Origin: Neoceratodus forsteri
Lineage: Eukaryota > Chordata > Ceratodontiformes > Ceratodontidae
Direction of reading: 5' to 3'
DNA: 64,000 bases
Assembly: GCA_016271365.2 (NCBI GenBank)
Contig: CM057449.1
Coordinates: forward strand, 1,559,506,501-1,559,570,500
Below the pieces are notes generated by a model. The model worked only from the letters and a program-made list of their open reading frames with translations. It did no database searches and was not told the origin of the DNA. Shown one piece after another: positions 1 through 11,261 of the stretch (position 1 is the stretch's first letter; the number at the start of each line of letters is the position of its first letter). Both the position numbers and the translations under genes were made by a program.

Positions 1-683
1 TTAGACAGAGCAAAAACTCAGCTGCAGTAATATCGTAGCTCAACCATTGTTCTCCAGTGATACAGACATGACAGATGCTGTCTCGGTGCCGAAAACACCA
101 CAGCCACCCGGTAGAGGTTTTCAGTTTATTACTATCCCCATACAGGTCCTTTGCAAATTGGTCTGCCTTTACCCTGACAAGAGATCCTGACACAGGAACA
201 GCACTTGAGTATTGCTGGGGAAACCACATCTGTTTCGTCCTATCAATGTCCATCTTGACTGCTTTATGAATTTTTTTTTTTAAATAGACCCTCTGATTCA
301 GAGTATTCCAAAATCATTCTGTTTCTTCCACATACAGATGGCTGACTTGGAGTACCCTGTTTCTGTCACAAACTTTGTAAGGCTGTCCTCATTCTTAAGA
401 TGATCTACTGTATTAGATCGAGCCAAGTCTTGACTGAAAAGCAAGAGTGTTTCATTTTGTTGTATGCTGTGTGTATTAGATACAATGGGACTTGTACAGG
501 GAAAAGCAAATTAAGTAATTACAAAACTAGTTTTTAACAGGTGCGGGTTCATTATATGGATCAACTGATCATCGACAGCACAGTAATTGCTCAGCAGATC
601 GCTGATGCTATTTTCGGTTGAGAGCCAGCAGTAACCTTCACCATAGATGAGAATTCACCATAATGAGGTTCGTTATAGCAAGA
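1..683. other. No recognised feature
   Basis: The only open frames are short (64 aa or less) and show no domain, start context or splice pattern that I can defend. Base composition is ordinary AT-rich vertebrate intergenic sequence. It could be unique DNA or a repeat too old to recognise by eye. Confidence 0.5.
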
Positions 684-1230
684 CAGCACCGTACTACCTC
701 TTTTGACAATTTGTTCCATCTTTCCACCACACTTTCAGTGAAAAAGTATTTTTGGACATACCTCTTAAATTTTTCCTCCAACCAGCTTTAAAGAGTTTCC
801 CCTTGTCTTCATGATTTCATTTAAAGTGAATAATTAATTTCAGTTTACTCTGTTATTGCCATGGATATTTTTAAATGTTTCTATCATGTCTCCCCTCTCC
901 CTCCTTGTTTCTAAAGTATGCATGTTGAGACCTCTTAGACATTCCTCATATGACTTTTCCCATCACCCCTCAATCATTTTGGTTTCACACTTCTGCCCTG
1001 CCTCTGCTTCATCACAGTCCTTCTTGTAGGTGTGGGCTCTAGAGTCTTGTACAGTACTCTAGGTGCAGGAGAACCAACTGATCTATAAAGGAGAATGATC
1101 ACCTTCCTTCTCCGGCTGCTAGTTCCTCTTCCTATATACCCTGACATCTCATTTGCTTTGTCAGCTGCAGCCATATGGATCCTGTTTTCATGCAAATGTC
1201 CTCAGTAAAAAAGAATGAGGGAGATGACCA
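684..1230 (-). mobile_element. CR1 LINE, old 3' remnant
   Basis: Read on the minus strand, this stretch encodes the C-terminal tail of a CR1 reverse transcriptase ORF. A decayed 'GYIGRGTSSRRRKVIILLYRS' region (near 1080-1150) corresponds to the 'RGITSRRREVILPLYRSLV' block seen in the other CR1 copies. On the plus strand the block near 705-745 (ccaccacactttcagtgaaaa) is the antisense of the conserved 'GAGAGGGTGGTGGATGCATGG' region. Stops and indels are frequent and the octamer tail is lost, so it is older than the other copies. Endonuclease and palm domains are absent, consistent with 5' truncation at insertion. Confidence 0.75.
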
Positions 1231-2774
1231 CAGAAAATGAATTAAATATGGGCCACATTGTCTAAATATTATATTTTGAGAGGTTTTCCTGGATTCTGGA
1301 CAATCCTTTAAAATGTGATAGGAAACCATTTTAAATATAGTTTCATGATTTCTTTCTTTCTTCTTTTATATCCAGTCTTCTCATGTTCTCTGGATTTTAA
1401 TTTCCTTCATGAAAAAAAAGGGTTTTTATTACTTGAATTCTTGCTACAAGGTGTGCTTCACATTTTTGCCTCTTTATTTTTTGATACTGACTGCCTGTCT
1501 GTCTGTCAGTCAGTTAGTGTCTCTGTTGGACATTTGATGACATCAGTTTTCCCTGTTCCTGCATTGTTAACCATTCTGTGTGGAACTGTGAGACTTAACT
1601 GTGTAGAATACTCAGGAGATGCTGGAATAGAAAGTTATAACCCTTACCAGACGTAAATCTAAACCACTACATTTTCTGAATAGAAAAATGGACAAAATAT
1701 GTTGGAACGGTGGATGTAACTGAATAAAATATGCAAGAGACGAGGATGTTTTAAGATATTTAAAATAATTTCCTTTTACCTAATAACACCTCAGCATTCT
1801 GATTCTTGCATATACTGTATGGTCATAAAGCTAGAAAAGTGCGGTTGCATACAGATGTCGCCATCTGCAGCAGGAATACGATCTATTTAGAAGCAAATAG
1901 GGAACCATATACCAGCACAGTATCAGGCAGGCTTGTTAGACAAGGAGGCAAATGAAGGCTGTGTCAAGCTGTCAGGAATGATAGCCAGATTGTCAAGTGG
2001 GAGACAAAAGAAGAAAGCATTGCACCCTAGAGTTACTATTGAAAAATATATGAACTTGCATCATTAGTGATCCCCCCTCCCCCGAGTTTGCTCACATTTG
2101 GGGAAGTTTGTTTAAAGAAAATGCACTCCGTAGAACTCTATACCTTCTAACATCTTTGTATTATGTCTTTGAGAGTCCAGAAGTTTGTTTTTATTTTTCT
2201 TTCTTTTTTTTATTCCACCTCATACCAGGGCTGGTTCCCACCTGAACCCTCTGGCACCTGCTCTGGTCCCCACTTACCTGACATCCTCCAGCCCACAAGA
2301 AGCCTTAATTTACCCCCAGGTGGGGTACAGGGTGGAGGGGATGTACCCTTGAGCATGCCCGCAATCAGGCAGTGGATGAGGCAGCAGCAAGTGGCCTCAA
2401 ATATACCAAGGCCCAGGAAGCCAGCTCTGGGCCATGTCACTGTTTTCTGGAGTGTACTCCTTCTTGAGTCATGGAGAATGTGGCACACAGTGGGGACCAA
2501 TGCATGTGCATACACATTTACGTGCATGACATGAGTCCCTGGCCAACGTCTTCCCCTCCCACATGACACCCTCAGCTGCCCTGCCACCTGTGGTCAACCA
2601 GGTGGTAGTATCTCAGTGATAATGGCAGCCCTCCCTACCCAGAGGAGGAGAGCATCCTCTGGGGGGTGGAACCTCCCTCCTCCCCAACTGGTCCCCTTAC
2701 CACCTAAGCTGGTTTCCCAGACCACAGTCACTGGCATCGCAAGCAGTAGCAATACCACTACACTGATGGGTTGG
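1231..2774. other. Unassigned; GC-richer block at 2220-2760
   Basis: 1231-2200 is AT-rich with no recognisable element. 2220-2760 is clearly more GC-rich and open on both strands (123-125 aa), but the translations are Pro/Gly/Cys-rich without a domain I know. It could be a decayed repeat or part of an untranslated exon. I do not call a gene. Confidence 0.4.
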
Positions 2775-3012
2775 CCTTCAGAAGGCTGTTTTGAGTTTTA
2801 CGGTTCATTTAACCAGAATATCCAAACAGAGATGCACCGTCTGGTTTCCAGTCATTCTTGCTTCTATCCAGCTTTAAAGCTGTAACAGACTGAAGCACTG
2901 GGCGGTAATGTGACTTGCGTGTGACCACACAGTAAACCTGAGACAGTGGTGAGCTCTGAACCTAGCATCTCCCAGTTCATCAATCTGTCATGTAACCACT
3001 GCATGTCATGTC
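2775..3012 (-). mobile_element. tRNA-derived SINE, MIR-like (degenerate)
   Basis: On the plus strand the copy reads as 'actgaagcactgggcggtaa', 'gtgaccacacagtaaa', then 'ctgaacctagcatctcccag' and 'tgtaaccactgcatgtcatg'. That is the reverse complement of a tRNA-headed SINE: a head with 'ggtta' near the A box, a B-box-like region, then the CORE-like 'tgtgtgaccctgagcaagtcacttaacctcc' portion. It ends in the ~75-bp tail unit (2800-2880) that is shared with 17.2-20.3 kb and with satellite B. Relationship to true MIR is inferred from the pattern. Confidence 0.5.
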
Positions 3013-4060
3013 CTGCTGTGCCCAATGCAGCCTGCTTCTATAGGAATTAATACAGTTTTAATTCAATGTACTTCAGAGATAGTACTTGTTGAGAATTGAG
3101 ACACACATGGTCACTATTGAAGGGATTATATTATTTTTTTTATTTGCCTGTAGTTGCAGCTGATGCAATGTTTACTTGTATATAGATTACTCAGTGGCTG
3201 CCCTCTGTTGACAAATTGCTGTCACTGCTGTGCAGCATCCCCCAGGACACCTTCAAAATGAGACATGTCCTCATATGGACTTTCCAGGTAACAATAACTA
3301 AAGAATAAATTCAGTTTTCTAACAATTTTAAACAAGAGAGCTTCCTATTGAGGGTATACGTGTAGTTTTAAGTAACTTTTGTTTTGAGAGGGTTTGTCTT
3401 GCAAAGCTGTAGAACCTGCAGCTGAAAAAAGCTGTTTCAACAACAGTGATCTCATCACAAACACCAGACGCAGTTTTCATATCCTGTTAAAGGTTCTGCT
3501 AGCTGGTCCAGTGGTGCAGAGGGCTAAGATCATGTTACCTCTCACCATGCCAGTGATCCAATTTTGGGAACAAGCTCACACCACCAGGGCTCAGCGGGGG
3601 TGGAGGGTGGGGACTGGATCAAGTGGCTGACGGGCAGCTCTCCTCTCCCAGATTGGGATGGTCAGTGGTCTCAGCTCTTGACTGCCACCAGGTGGAGGCT
3701 TGGCGATAGCACCAATGCACAAGCGGCAGACTGCAGTCAGGAAAGGGGGATGCCACGTGCATGTGATGCCTGTGTCACCACAACTAGTGGGAACTCGGGG
3801 AGAAAATAAGAAAAGTGGTCAGCTCAGGCTCCATTATGTCTTCTCCACTGGCCCTCTGCCCCCCACTGCTGCCCAACCAGGACCCAATACTGGATGTGTA
3901 TCTGTGGTGAGGGGAGGATGGTCCTCCCCAAGCTGGCCCTGTCATGGGGGCAATCCATGGGGGTCTTAGGGTCCTGGTTGCGGTTGTGATTAAGGTAGGA
4001 AGCTGGGTGGAGGTGGTGGGAACAGGACTGATGAGCCTTGCCTGAGTTGACTTGTAGGAA
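3013..4060. other. Unassigned
   Basis: No gene recognised. A stretch at 3505-3570 ('ctggtccagtggtgcaga') faintly resembles a tRNA-SINE head, but its B-box region is too divergent to call. 3590-4020 is G-rich on the plus strand and open in several frames because stop codons are scarce, not because it shows coding character. Confidence 0.4.
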
Positions 4061-4185
4061 AAAAGCTGTAGTATATGGAGAAAAGCTGTAGTACATGGAA
4101 AAAAGCTGTAGTATATGGAGACAAGCTGTAGTATATGGAGAAAAGCTGTAGTATATGGACAAAAGCTGTAGTATATGGAGAAAAG
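4061..4185. repeat. 20-bp tandem repeat, six units plus partial
   Basis: Six consecutive units of 'aaaagctgtagtatatggag' start at 4061, 4081, 4101, 4121, 4141 and 4161, each exactly 20 bp, with a 5-bp partial unit at the end. Units differ by only one or two substitutions (for example 'gtacatgg' in the second unit), and there are no indels. The near-identity suggests recent expansion. The minus-strand ORF through it (Tyr/Leu/Ser-rich repeats) is a by-product of the repeat. Confidence 0.9.
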
Positions 4186-4849
4186 AGGTCCAGCTAGCCC
4201 AAACAAGAGGGAAACAATTTGTGGACACTTTGCACAGGCAGATTTATCCCCTACCCACAAGGAATTTTAATACCATTGTCATTGATTTTTTTTGTTTTTC
4301 TGTGGGAGATTGTCACAGAAGGCCATAATCTGGTGCATATGGTAGATTACAAATAAGTTATCAAGCAACTAATTTTTTTTAATCCAAATTTTTCCCACAA
4401 AGCATCATTGTGGCATACAGACAAGAGCTGGCAACATCCAACAATGGCTGGTTTTGCATTTTACCAGTGCTGCCATAGAAATGTAGGGTAGTCCAAAGAA
4501 ATAGTTATTTTGCAGCATTGCATTAGATGCTTGTTTGCTTACAGTTTCTACACTGCCAGTATTCAGATCACTGGTGTATGACTGATATTTGAGACCCTAT
4601 CACTGCGTTATCCCATGCACTTGCTAATGCCCATTGCATCTGCCCTCCTTACCCTGCCTTGTGCCATGTACTTCCTAGAGTCAGAAGCTACCTACTCTCC
4701 CACTCCGTATCCCAAGCCCTCCATGGTACAGGGATTGTATGCAGACGGAAACAAAAAAACAATATTCACCATAAGACACTGGTTATACAGGGACTGCATG
4801 CATACAACCAAGGCAGGCAATATACAGTATACCCATGAGTTCACCACCA

Positions 4850-4945
4850 GTATTTATTTTATTTATTTATTTTGTTTTTGTTAACAGGGTAGGTGCACTA
4901 GACATTGAAATGCCTATTTTCAATCACGACCCAGAAGAGTACAAG
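4850..4945 (-). mobile_element. SINE 3' fragment (same family as 5378-5808)
   Basis: The plus strand starts with an ATTT-rich run, then 'tttgtttttgtta', 'gggtaggtgcactagac' and 'tgcctattttcaatcacgac'. This matches the 3' terminal 90 bp of the complete tRNA-derived SINE at 5378-5808 read in the same orientation. The rest of the element, including its tRNA head, is missing (5' truncation). Confidence 0.7.
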
Positions 4946-5176
4946 TGAGACAGTCAAAATACAATATAATATAGGACAAGCAGCAGTGCAGGGACTGCAC
5001 GCAGACTACCACTAGAATGGGTTAGAGGGTGACAGTGCAAGGACTGTGTACAGAAAAATACAGCAGTCCTGATACAGTATACCAGTGAATTACAGTCTGG
5101 TGTACTCCACATGTAGTCCCAGCACTACCTGTGTTGACCTTATTGGTGTATACATAACGCTTCCTGTTGTCCTGTA

Positions 5177-5179
<3 letters not shown>

Positions 5180-5219
<40 letters not shown>

Positions 5220-5220
5220 T
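5180..5220. repeat. (CT)n microsatellite
   Basis: About 17 uninterrupted CT dinucleotides, then a short CCCTCT end. A simple sequence repeat inside minisatellite A. Confidence 0.97.
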
Positions 5221-5377
5221 TCTGTGTCAAGCACTCCTTGGTGTTAAGAGACACCTACATAGGCCCTCTCTCTACCCCATGCCAAGCTCTCCTTAGTACA
5301 GGGACTGTACACAGACAAACAGGACAGCCAATGTACACTAACTAGTTAGCCCGCTGGTAGCAGGGATATAGCTAGGA

Positions 5378-5766
5378 ATTTTATTTATTTCGTTTTTGTT
5401 GACTGGGTAAGTGCACTAGACAAATCCTGCCTATTTTCAGGCACGACCCGGGAGAGGGGGATACAGATGAATTCCACCTGGCCTTGAACCAGATTAAGCT
5501 GTTGGTGGTATTTTTGTTGAATGAGGGAAATTTGGCCAGGACACCGAGGAAATTCCCCAACTCTTTTCGATAAGTGCCATGGGATCTTTAAAATCCACCT
5601 GAACTACCACCAATCCAGGCAGATGGGACCTCGGTTTAACATCTCATCCGAAAGACGGCACCTCAGAAGTGCAGCACCCCTCTCATGCTGCACTACAGTG
5701 TCAGTACTGGGATATTAACCCAAGTGCCAGATGTGGGAACTGAACCCACAGTCCTCTGATCTCCCG

Positions 5767-5800
<34 letters not shown>

Positions 5801-5808
5801 TGACACTA
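5378..5808 (-). mobile_element. Full-length tRNA-derived SINE
   Basis: On the minus strand the element starts near 5806 with 'tggctcagtaggtagc', a near-perfect RNA polymerase III A box, followed about 45 bp later by 'tgggttcagttccc', a good B box. Together they form a tRNA-related promoter head. The body contains a 'gaggtgccgtctttcggatg' region, and the 3' end is the 'aaaaacgaaataaataa' tail. Length is about 430 bp, long for a simple SINE, so it may be composite. Truncated relatives lie at 4850-4945 and 38780-38958. This is a mobile element, not a functional tRNA gene: I see no cloverleaf beyond the promoter boxes. Confidence 0.8.
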
Positions 5809-6397
5809 TTATAATTTTAAACTTGTACTCGAGATTTCATAAAACTGATGCCCCCCCATTAACACAAACCAAAAGATGTGCTGCCCTGCTCCATAAACAT
5901 TGCCCCACACCCATTTCAGTCATCAGTTTGTAGTAAGCCAATGATCCTAATAGATTCACAACATTTTATTTTATCTAACACACACGCTACCAATCAGACA
6001 GAAGTTGGCTGGCATTTAGTTACAATATTTAGGATACATTGTGATAAGCCTCTGTACTGTACCACATCATGGTAGCGAACCGTACTGAAGTTCATTCACT
6101 CTAGCACTCATGCATACATACTCAACTGGGTCACTCATACAGTCATGGCCTCCAAGTTTAGCACCCACACATCTTCCAAAGATCATTCACAAACTCACCC
6201 TAAAGCATGCAAGGAGGGGAAAAACAGTTCTTGAGACATCAGGCTCTGTTTGTGTTTGATGCCCTGGCCTGAGGCTCATGTTGCCCATGGATTTTCCAGA
6301 TTTTACTGTAATCAGTAAAGTACACTGAGTATACCTGCCGACACCCATGACTGATTGTACAGGGACTGTATGCAGACAAACGCACCAGGCAATATAC
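5809..6397. other. Unassigned, ending in one minisatellite A unit
   Basis: No element recognised in 5809-6340. The last ~55 bp ('acagggactgtatgcagaca' and 'caggcaatatacat') is a minisatellite A unit that is cut by the 3' end of CR1-a at about 6398. Confidence 0.55.
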
Positions 6398-6525
6398 ATA
6401 GATACATAGATCCATAGAATTTGTCAGCAGATAAGAACCTCTTAGCCCACCCAGTCTACCCTATCTGTCCTTACCTATCTTGAGGCCTGATGCCCAAGCA
6501 AAAAACTGGAGCACCCCCCTCTTGC

Positions 6526-7373
6526 CTACAGGATACCCCTGTGTCTGTCCAATTCATTCTTAAATCCTGTGACTATTTTAGGTCCAACCACTTCCTCTGG
6601 AAGGTTATTCCATGCTTTCACCAGCCTCTCCATGAAAAAGTACTTTGCCACGTTACCCCTGAGCTGTCTCCCCTCCAACTTCATACTGTGACCCCTTGTC
6701 TTGAAGCATTTCCTTTCCTGTACTCTGTTTATACCAGTAAGGTATTTGACTGTCTCTATCATGTCTTCCCTTTCCCTCCTTACCTCCAAGGAATACATAT
6801 TCAACTCCCTTAGTCTTTCCTCACAGGACTTCTCATTCAGTCCCCATGCCATTTTAGTAGCTCTCCTCTGCACCGCCTCCACCCTGTCTATGTCCTTTCT
6901 CAGGTGGGACCTCCAGAACTGGACACAGTACTCAAGGTGAGGCCTCACCAGTGTTAAAATGGCCTCCCTCCTTCTGCTGGTGATACCCCTCTCTATGCAT
7001 CCAAGCATTTGGCTAGCCTTTCCCACTGCCTTGCCATACTGTCTAGCCTCTTTAATGTCATCTGAGATGATAACTCCCAGCTCTCTTTCCTGCTTCGTGA
7101 CTGTCAGTTCCTCCCGTCCCAGTTCATATGCTGCCCCTGAGTTCTTGTGCCCTAAGTGCATGATCTTGCACTTTTTTGCACTGAATCCCAGTTTCCATAT
7201 GCCAGACCATTCCTCCAGTTTTTTAAAGTCCTCCCTCATCCTTTCAACCCCAGCATGTCCACCCTTTTGCATACCTTCGTGTTGTCTGTGAATAAGCATA
7301 CCTTTCCACTCAGTCCCTCTGCAATGTCCCCAATAAAGACACTGAAAAGGACTGGCCCCAGCATCAACCCATG
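6526..7373 (-). pseudogene. CR1-a ORF2, C-terminal part
   Basis: The minus-strand frame here carries the region just after the RT palm: 'MLGPVLFSVFIGDIAEG', 'KVCLFTDNTKVCKRVD', then the thumb/tail blocks 'MLGCIERGITSRRREAIL', 'VRPHLEYCVQFWRSHLRKD', 'RDMIETVKYLTGINRVQE' and 'AWNNLPEEVVG'. About 220 residues stay in one frame. FADDT is altered to FTDNT, which removes one catalytic Asp. The first ~25 residues of the long frame that begins at 7440 belong to the 3' tail of CR1-b, not to this ORF. Confidence 0.85.
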
Positions 7374-7499
7374 CATAGAAACATAGAAACATAGAAGTTG
7401 ATGGCAGATAAGGACCGCAAGGCCCATCTAGTCTGCCCATTTCTTTTTCTGCCTTATAAATGTACCATTGGCCTTTGTTCTGTCAGTGGCCTATCTATT

Positions 7500-10440
7500 C
7501 ATACTCATCTGTATTGCTCCCTTATGCCTATCCGATGCCTGTTTGAAGCCCTGCACTGTATTCATAGCACCACTTCCTGAGGTAGACCATTCCATGCATC
7601 CACCACCCTTTCTGTGAAAAAAATTTCCTCACATTCCCCCTTAATCAGCCTCCCTCTAATCTCATGCTGTGTCCTCTTGTCCTGCTATTTTTCTTATATT
7701 TAAACATGTTAGACTCTTTCACCTTGTTAATGCCCTTAAGGTGTTTGAATGTTTCGATCATATCACCTCTCTCCCTCCTTTGCTCAAGGGTATACATATT
7801 GAGTTACGTTAATCTGTCCTCATATGTCTTCTGATGCAGTCCCTGCACCATTTTGGTTGCCTTTCTCTGGACTGCCTCAATTTGGTTAATGTCCTTGTGA
7901 AGATGTGGCCTCCAGTACTGCACGCAGTACTCCAGATGGGGCCTAACCAGTGTCTTGTAAACAGGGATTATTACCTCCCTCTTACGACTTGTGATCGCCT
8001 ACTAATACACCCTAACATCCCCCTAGCCTTACCTACTGCTTTAGAGGTCTGCTTGGATGATTTCAGGTCATCGGTGATGATGATGTCCAAGTCTCTTTCT
8101 TCCTTTGTGATTGCCAGGAACTCCCCTCCCAGCCTATAGGTGGCTTCAGGGTTTCTCTTCCCTATGTGCATGATCTTGCACTTCTTTGCATTAAATCCCA
8201 GTTGCCACTCTTTTGACCATTTTGCTTGTTTATCCAGATCTCTTCTCATTCTGCCCACCCCATCTGGATCATCTACTCTGTTGCAGATCTTGGTGTCATC
8301 TGCAAACAGACAAGCCTTACCCTCTAGTCCATCTGCAATGTCACTAATGAAGATATTGAAGAGGACTGGCCCCAGGACTGATCCCTGAGGTACCACACTT
8401 GTGACTTGCATCTCTTCTGACTGTATACCATTTACCACCACTCTGTTTTCTGCCCGTCAACCAGTTTGCCACCCAGTTGACCAACTTCTGACCCACCCTG
8501 AGCCTACCCAACTTACTTATCAATCTTCTATGTGGAACAGTGTTGAAAGCTTTGCTGAAGTCAAGGTAGACGACATCAACTGCTCCCTCTTGGTCCACCA
8601 TTCTGGTTACCCAATCAAAGAAATCTATGAGATTAGTTTGACAGGACCTTCCTTTTGTAAACCCATGCTGTCTTGGATCCTGTGCCCCTATGGATTTCAG
8701 GTGTTGCACTATCCTTTCCTTAAGGAGTGCCTCCATAATCTTGCCCACTACTGAGGTAATACTGACTGGTCTGTAGTTCCCTGCCTCCTCCCTGCTACCA
8801 CTCTTGTGGAGCGGGATCACATGAGCCCTTCTCCAGTCTTCTGGGACCTCTCCTTTGCTCAGAGACTCACTAAACAGTTCTGCTAATGGCTCTGCTAGTT
8901 CCACCCTTAGCTCCTTAAGTACCCTGGGATGCATGCCATCAGGTCCCATTGCCTTGTCCACCCTGAGCTTAGTCAGCTCTTGTAGAACCCTTTCTTTTGT
9001 GAAGGGTGTAGTGCTCACCTCCCTCCCCCCTGTGTCCATGGTGCTGAGCTGTGGGCCCTGCCCTACCTTCTCTTCAGTAAATACTGAACAAAAGTATTTA
9101 TTTAGGATAGATGCTTTTACAGGGTCCTCCTCCTCACACACCCTCTTTTCTCCTTTGAGCTTAGTGATACCCCCTCTGGACTTTCTCCTTTCACTAATGT
9201 ATCTATAGAAAGTCTTGTCACCTTCTTTTACTATTCATGCTAGTGTTTCCTCAGTTTGGGACTGTGCCTGCCTTATTGCCTTCCCTGCTTCCCTTAGGGC
9301 AGTTTGGTATGCCTCCCTATCTTCATCCCACTGTGTTCCCTTATATTTGCTGAAGGCCAGCCTTTTGGCTCTGACCTTTTCTGCTACTGTATTTGAGAAC
9401 CAAAGTGGTTTCCTTCTTCTTTTGCACTTCCTTTTCTGTCTAACACAATGGGATGTTGCTTCAAGTATTGCATCCTTAATGCTTGCACACTTTGCCTGTA
9501 CCCCCTCACCTGTGTTTCTTTTTGCCAGGGCTAGCTTAACTCTGTTGACCATCTTATCAAAGTCAGCTCCTCTGAAGTCCCATATTTTTGCCTTGGAATG
9601 GGATGAATTAGATGTAGTGGCCAAATTGAACCAAACCATGTGATGGTCACTGGCCCCCAGGTGACCTTCTACCTGGAGATCTGTGATCCCTTCCCTGTTA
9701 GTCAGTACTAGATCTAGGATAGCCCTGTCTCTTGTGGGTTGTTGTACCAGTTGTTTGAGGCCCTCCCCCTGCAGAGAATCCACCATGTGTCTAGTTCTGG
9801 CAGATTTTCCTGCTGGTATTGACCAATCTGTATCCGGCATGTTGAAGTCTCCCATTATCAGAACCTCCCTTTAGCTGTCATGTTTTGTATATCTTCTAAC
9901 AGTAATGTGTCTGTGTCCTCCCCTGGTCTGAGGGGCCTGTAGACAACCCATTTCTTATGGCTGTCCCATTTCCTGTTTCTAGGGTGACCCACAGTTCTTC
10001 TGGCTCCTTATGCATATTCTCAATTTCTGTAGCATTGATATTTTCATTGACATACAGGGCCCTCCCCCTTTTGCACCTCGGTCTCTTCTGAACAGTACAT
10101 AGCCAGGTACTGAAGTCTCCCAAGTGTGGTTACTGGTAAACCATATCTCATTAATTGCTACTATGTCCAGTTTAGCTTCTGACATTATTGCCTGCAGGTC
10201 TGGGATCTTATTTTCCAGGCTGTGAGCATTTGTGTACATGATTTTCCATTGGCCAGATTTCGGTGTGTTAGTTGTTGGGTGAGGTTTGGCATTTCCCCTG
10301 TGTGTCGTGTGGGGAGATGGATCTTTTTTCTTACCTGGTGATGCAAATGAACTGCAAACATGCTGAATCCTTGTTTGACCACTAGCTGGGGGGTGGTGTT
10401 CTTCCCATTGACGTATGAGGTGCTGCACCCCTCTCCCCAT
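7500..10440 (-). pseudogene. CR1-b ORF2: endonuclease-reverse transcriptase
   Basis: ORF2 of CR1 nicks target DNA and copies the RNA in place (target-primed reverse transcription). Endonuclease: 'YTNAHSLENKIPDLQAI' and 'INEIWF' (10440-9979), then in another frame 'MGDFNMPDTDWS' and 'HLGASDHHMVWF' (9855-9640), so the GDFN and SDH catalytic motifs survive. RT: 'DKAMGPDGMHPRVLKEL', 'YRPVSITSVVGK', 'VVYLDFSKAFNTVPH' (catalytic Asp) in 9141-8344, then '[19 protein letters not shown]' and 'CLFADDTKICNRVD' (catalytic Asp pair) in 8441-7971. At least four frameshifts or stops make it non-functional. Confidence 0.9.
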
Positions 10441-10444
10441 TTGC

Positions 10445-11255
10445 TAGTTTAAATATTCTGCAAAGACGTCAAACTTCTGCCCCAATGCATTGACTCCCTC
10501 CTTAGTCAGATGCAGTCCATCAAATTTAAAGAACTTTTGCTCCCAGAACTGTTGCCAATTCCCTACAAATCTGTGTCCTTTTTCCTGGCACCAGCCCTTG
10601 AGCCACATGTTTAGCTCCCCTATCTCCCCTTCTCTGACCCTCCGTCCATCTGCCCCCCCTCCCAGACTGGCAGGATCTCAGAGAAGGAGATGTCGGATGA
10701 AATGGTTGATAGTTTGTCACCCAGCCTGGTCAGGTGTTCCTTGGTCTCCACAACTGACCAGCTGGCGAGATCATTATTTCCTATGTGTACCAGGATGTCA
10801 ATGTTTTCTCCTGCTTTCTGAACAATTTTAGCAATGCGGTCAGTGTCTCTCCACGCTGATGTACCCAGGAGACATCTGACCATTACTCCTGGCTGGAGAT
10901 GGGTATCAACTCCCCGAATCATGGAGTCTCCTATGATCAGAAGGTTTTTGGATTTCCTTTTTGCCTTTTTTGTTTGGTTCCTGATCTGGAGGTTTTGTTG
11001 TGCTAGCTCCTGTGCTGCAGTGTCCTGCTCTGCAGTGTCGTCTGCCCTTTGTTTGATTTCGGAGATAGAGGCAGATACCTGTTTGTAGTGTTTATATGGT
11101 TTTGGAGGTAATATGTTGAAGAGCACAGAGTGATGGGGCACCCGATTTGCCCCTTCTAACCACCTGCCAACCTCCTGGACCAACTACCCTCTGTAGTCGA
11201 GGTTCTTCTGTTGCATGTTGGGGAAATGGCGGGTGGTTCTTATAACGTATTTCCT
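10445..11255 (-). pseudogene. CR1-b ORF1: coiled coil plus SGNH esterase
   Basis: CR1 ORF1 proteins bind the element RNA and carry an SGNH-hydrolase (esterase) domain of uncertain role. Visible parts: a 5' piece in another frame ('GGWQVVRRGKSG'), a Gln/Glu-rich, likely coiled-coil stretch (about residues 35-75 of the 187-aa frame from 11183), then 'LLIIGDSMIRGVD' (GDS block with the nucleophile Ser, about 10911-10945), 'DILVHIGNNDLAS' (GxND block), 'FSEILPV', and after a frameshift 'FDGLHLTKEG' (Asp and His of the triad, about 10501-10535). The triad residues are all present, but the zinc-binding N-terminus is missing because of 5' truncation, and at least two frameshifts break the frame. Confidence 0.82.
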
Positions 11256-11261
11256 CTTCAC

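Larger units (their letters stand above)
4720..5345. repeat. Minisatellite A, degenerate copies
   Basis: Repeated phrases 'cagggactgtatgcagacaa' and 'caatatacagtatacc' recur near 4732, 4790, 4990, 5035 and 5300 with variable spacing. They match the ordered ~63-bp units at 13738-14310 and the single unit at 6350-6398. Here the array is broken by a SINE 3' end (4850-4945) and a (CT)n tract. It is the same sequence field into which CR1-a later inserted. Confidence 0.65.
7374..11260 (-). mobile_element. CR1 LINE 'CR1-b', nested in CR1-a
   Basis: A minus-strand CR1 of about 3.9 kb that starts 5' in the middle of ORF1 and ends in a clean (TTTCTATG)n tail at 7374-7395 on the plus strand. Upstream CR1-a sequence stops at the motif 'VVNGEHSGEGEVMS' (about 11262) and resumes at 7373 with 'GLMLGPVLFSVFIGDIAEG', so the host reading frame is interrupted exactly where the CR1 '[10 protein letters not shown]' motif should lie. 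CR1-f (53977-56440, opposite strand) belongs to the same subfamily: both read 'MGDFNMPDTDWSIPAG'. No clear target-site duplication was found; a few host codons seem to be missing. Confidence 0.88.

Noticed and set aside
3495..3620. tRNA-SINE head at 'ctggtccagtggtgcagagg'
   Set aside because: The A-box resemblance is partial and the expected B box is not present at the proper distance.
3564..4260. Coding exon in the G-rich block with 134-158 aa ORFs
   Set aside because: The ORFs depend on the 20-bp tandem repeat and G-rich bias; no domain or splice structure is apparent.
5740..5806. tRNA gene at the SINE head
   Set aside because: A and B boxes are present, but the sequence continues as a SINE body and no acceptor-stem pairing or anticodon loop could be confirmed.
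7398..9874. Plus-strand ORFs opposite CR1-b (up to 142 aa)
   Set aside because: They are antisense shadows of the CR1 ORF2 reading frames.
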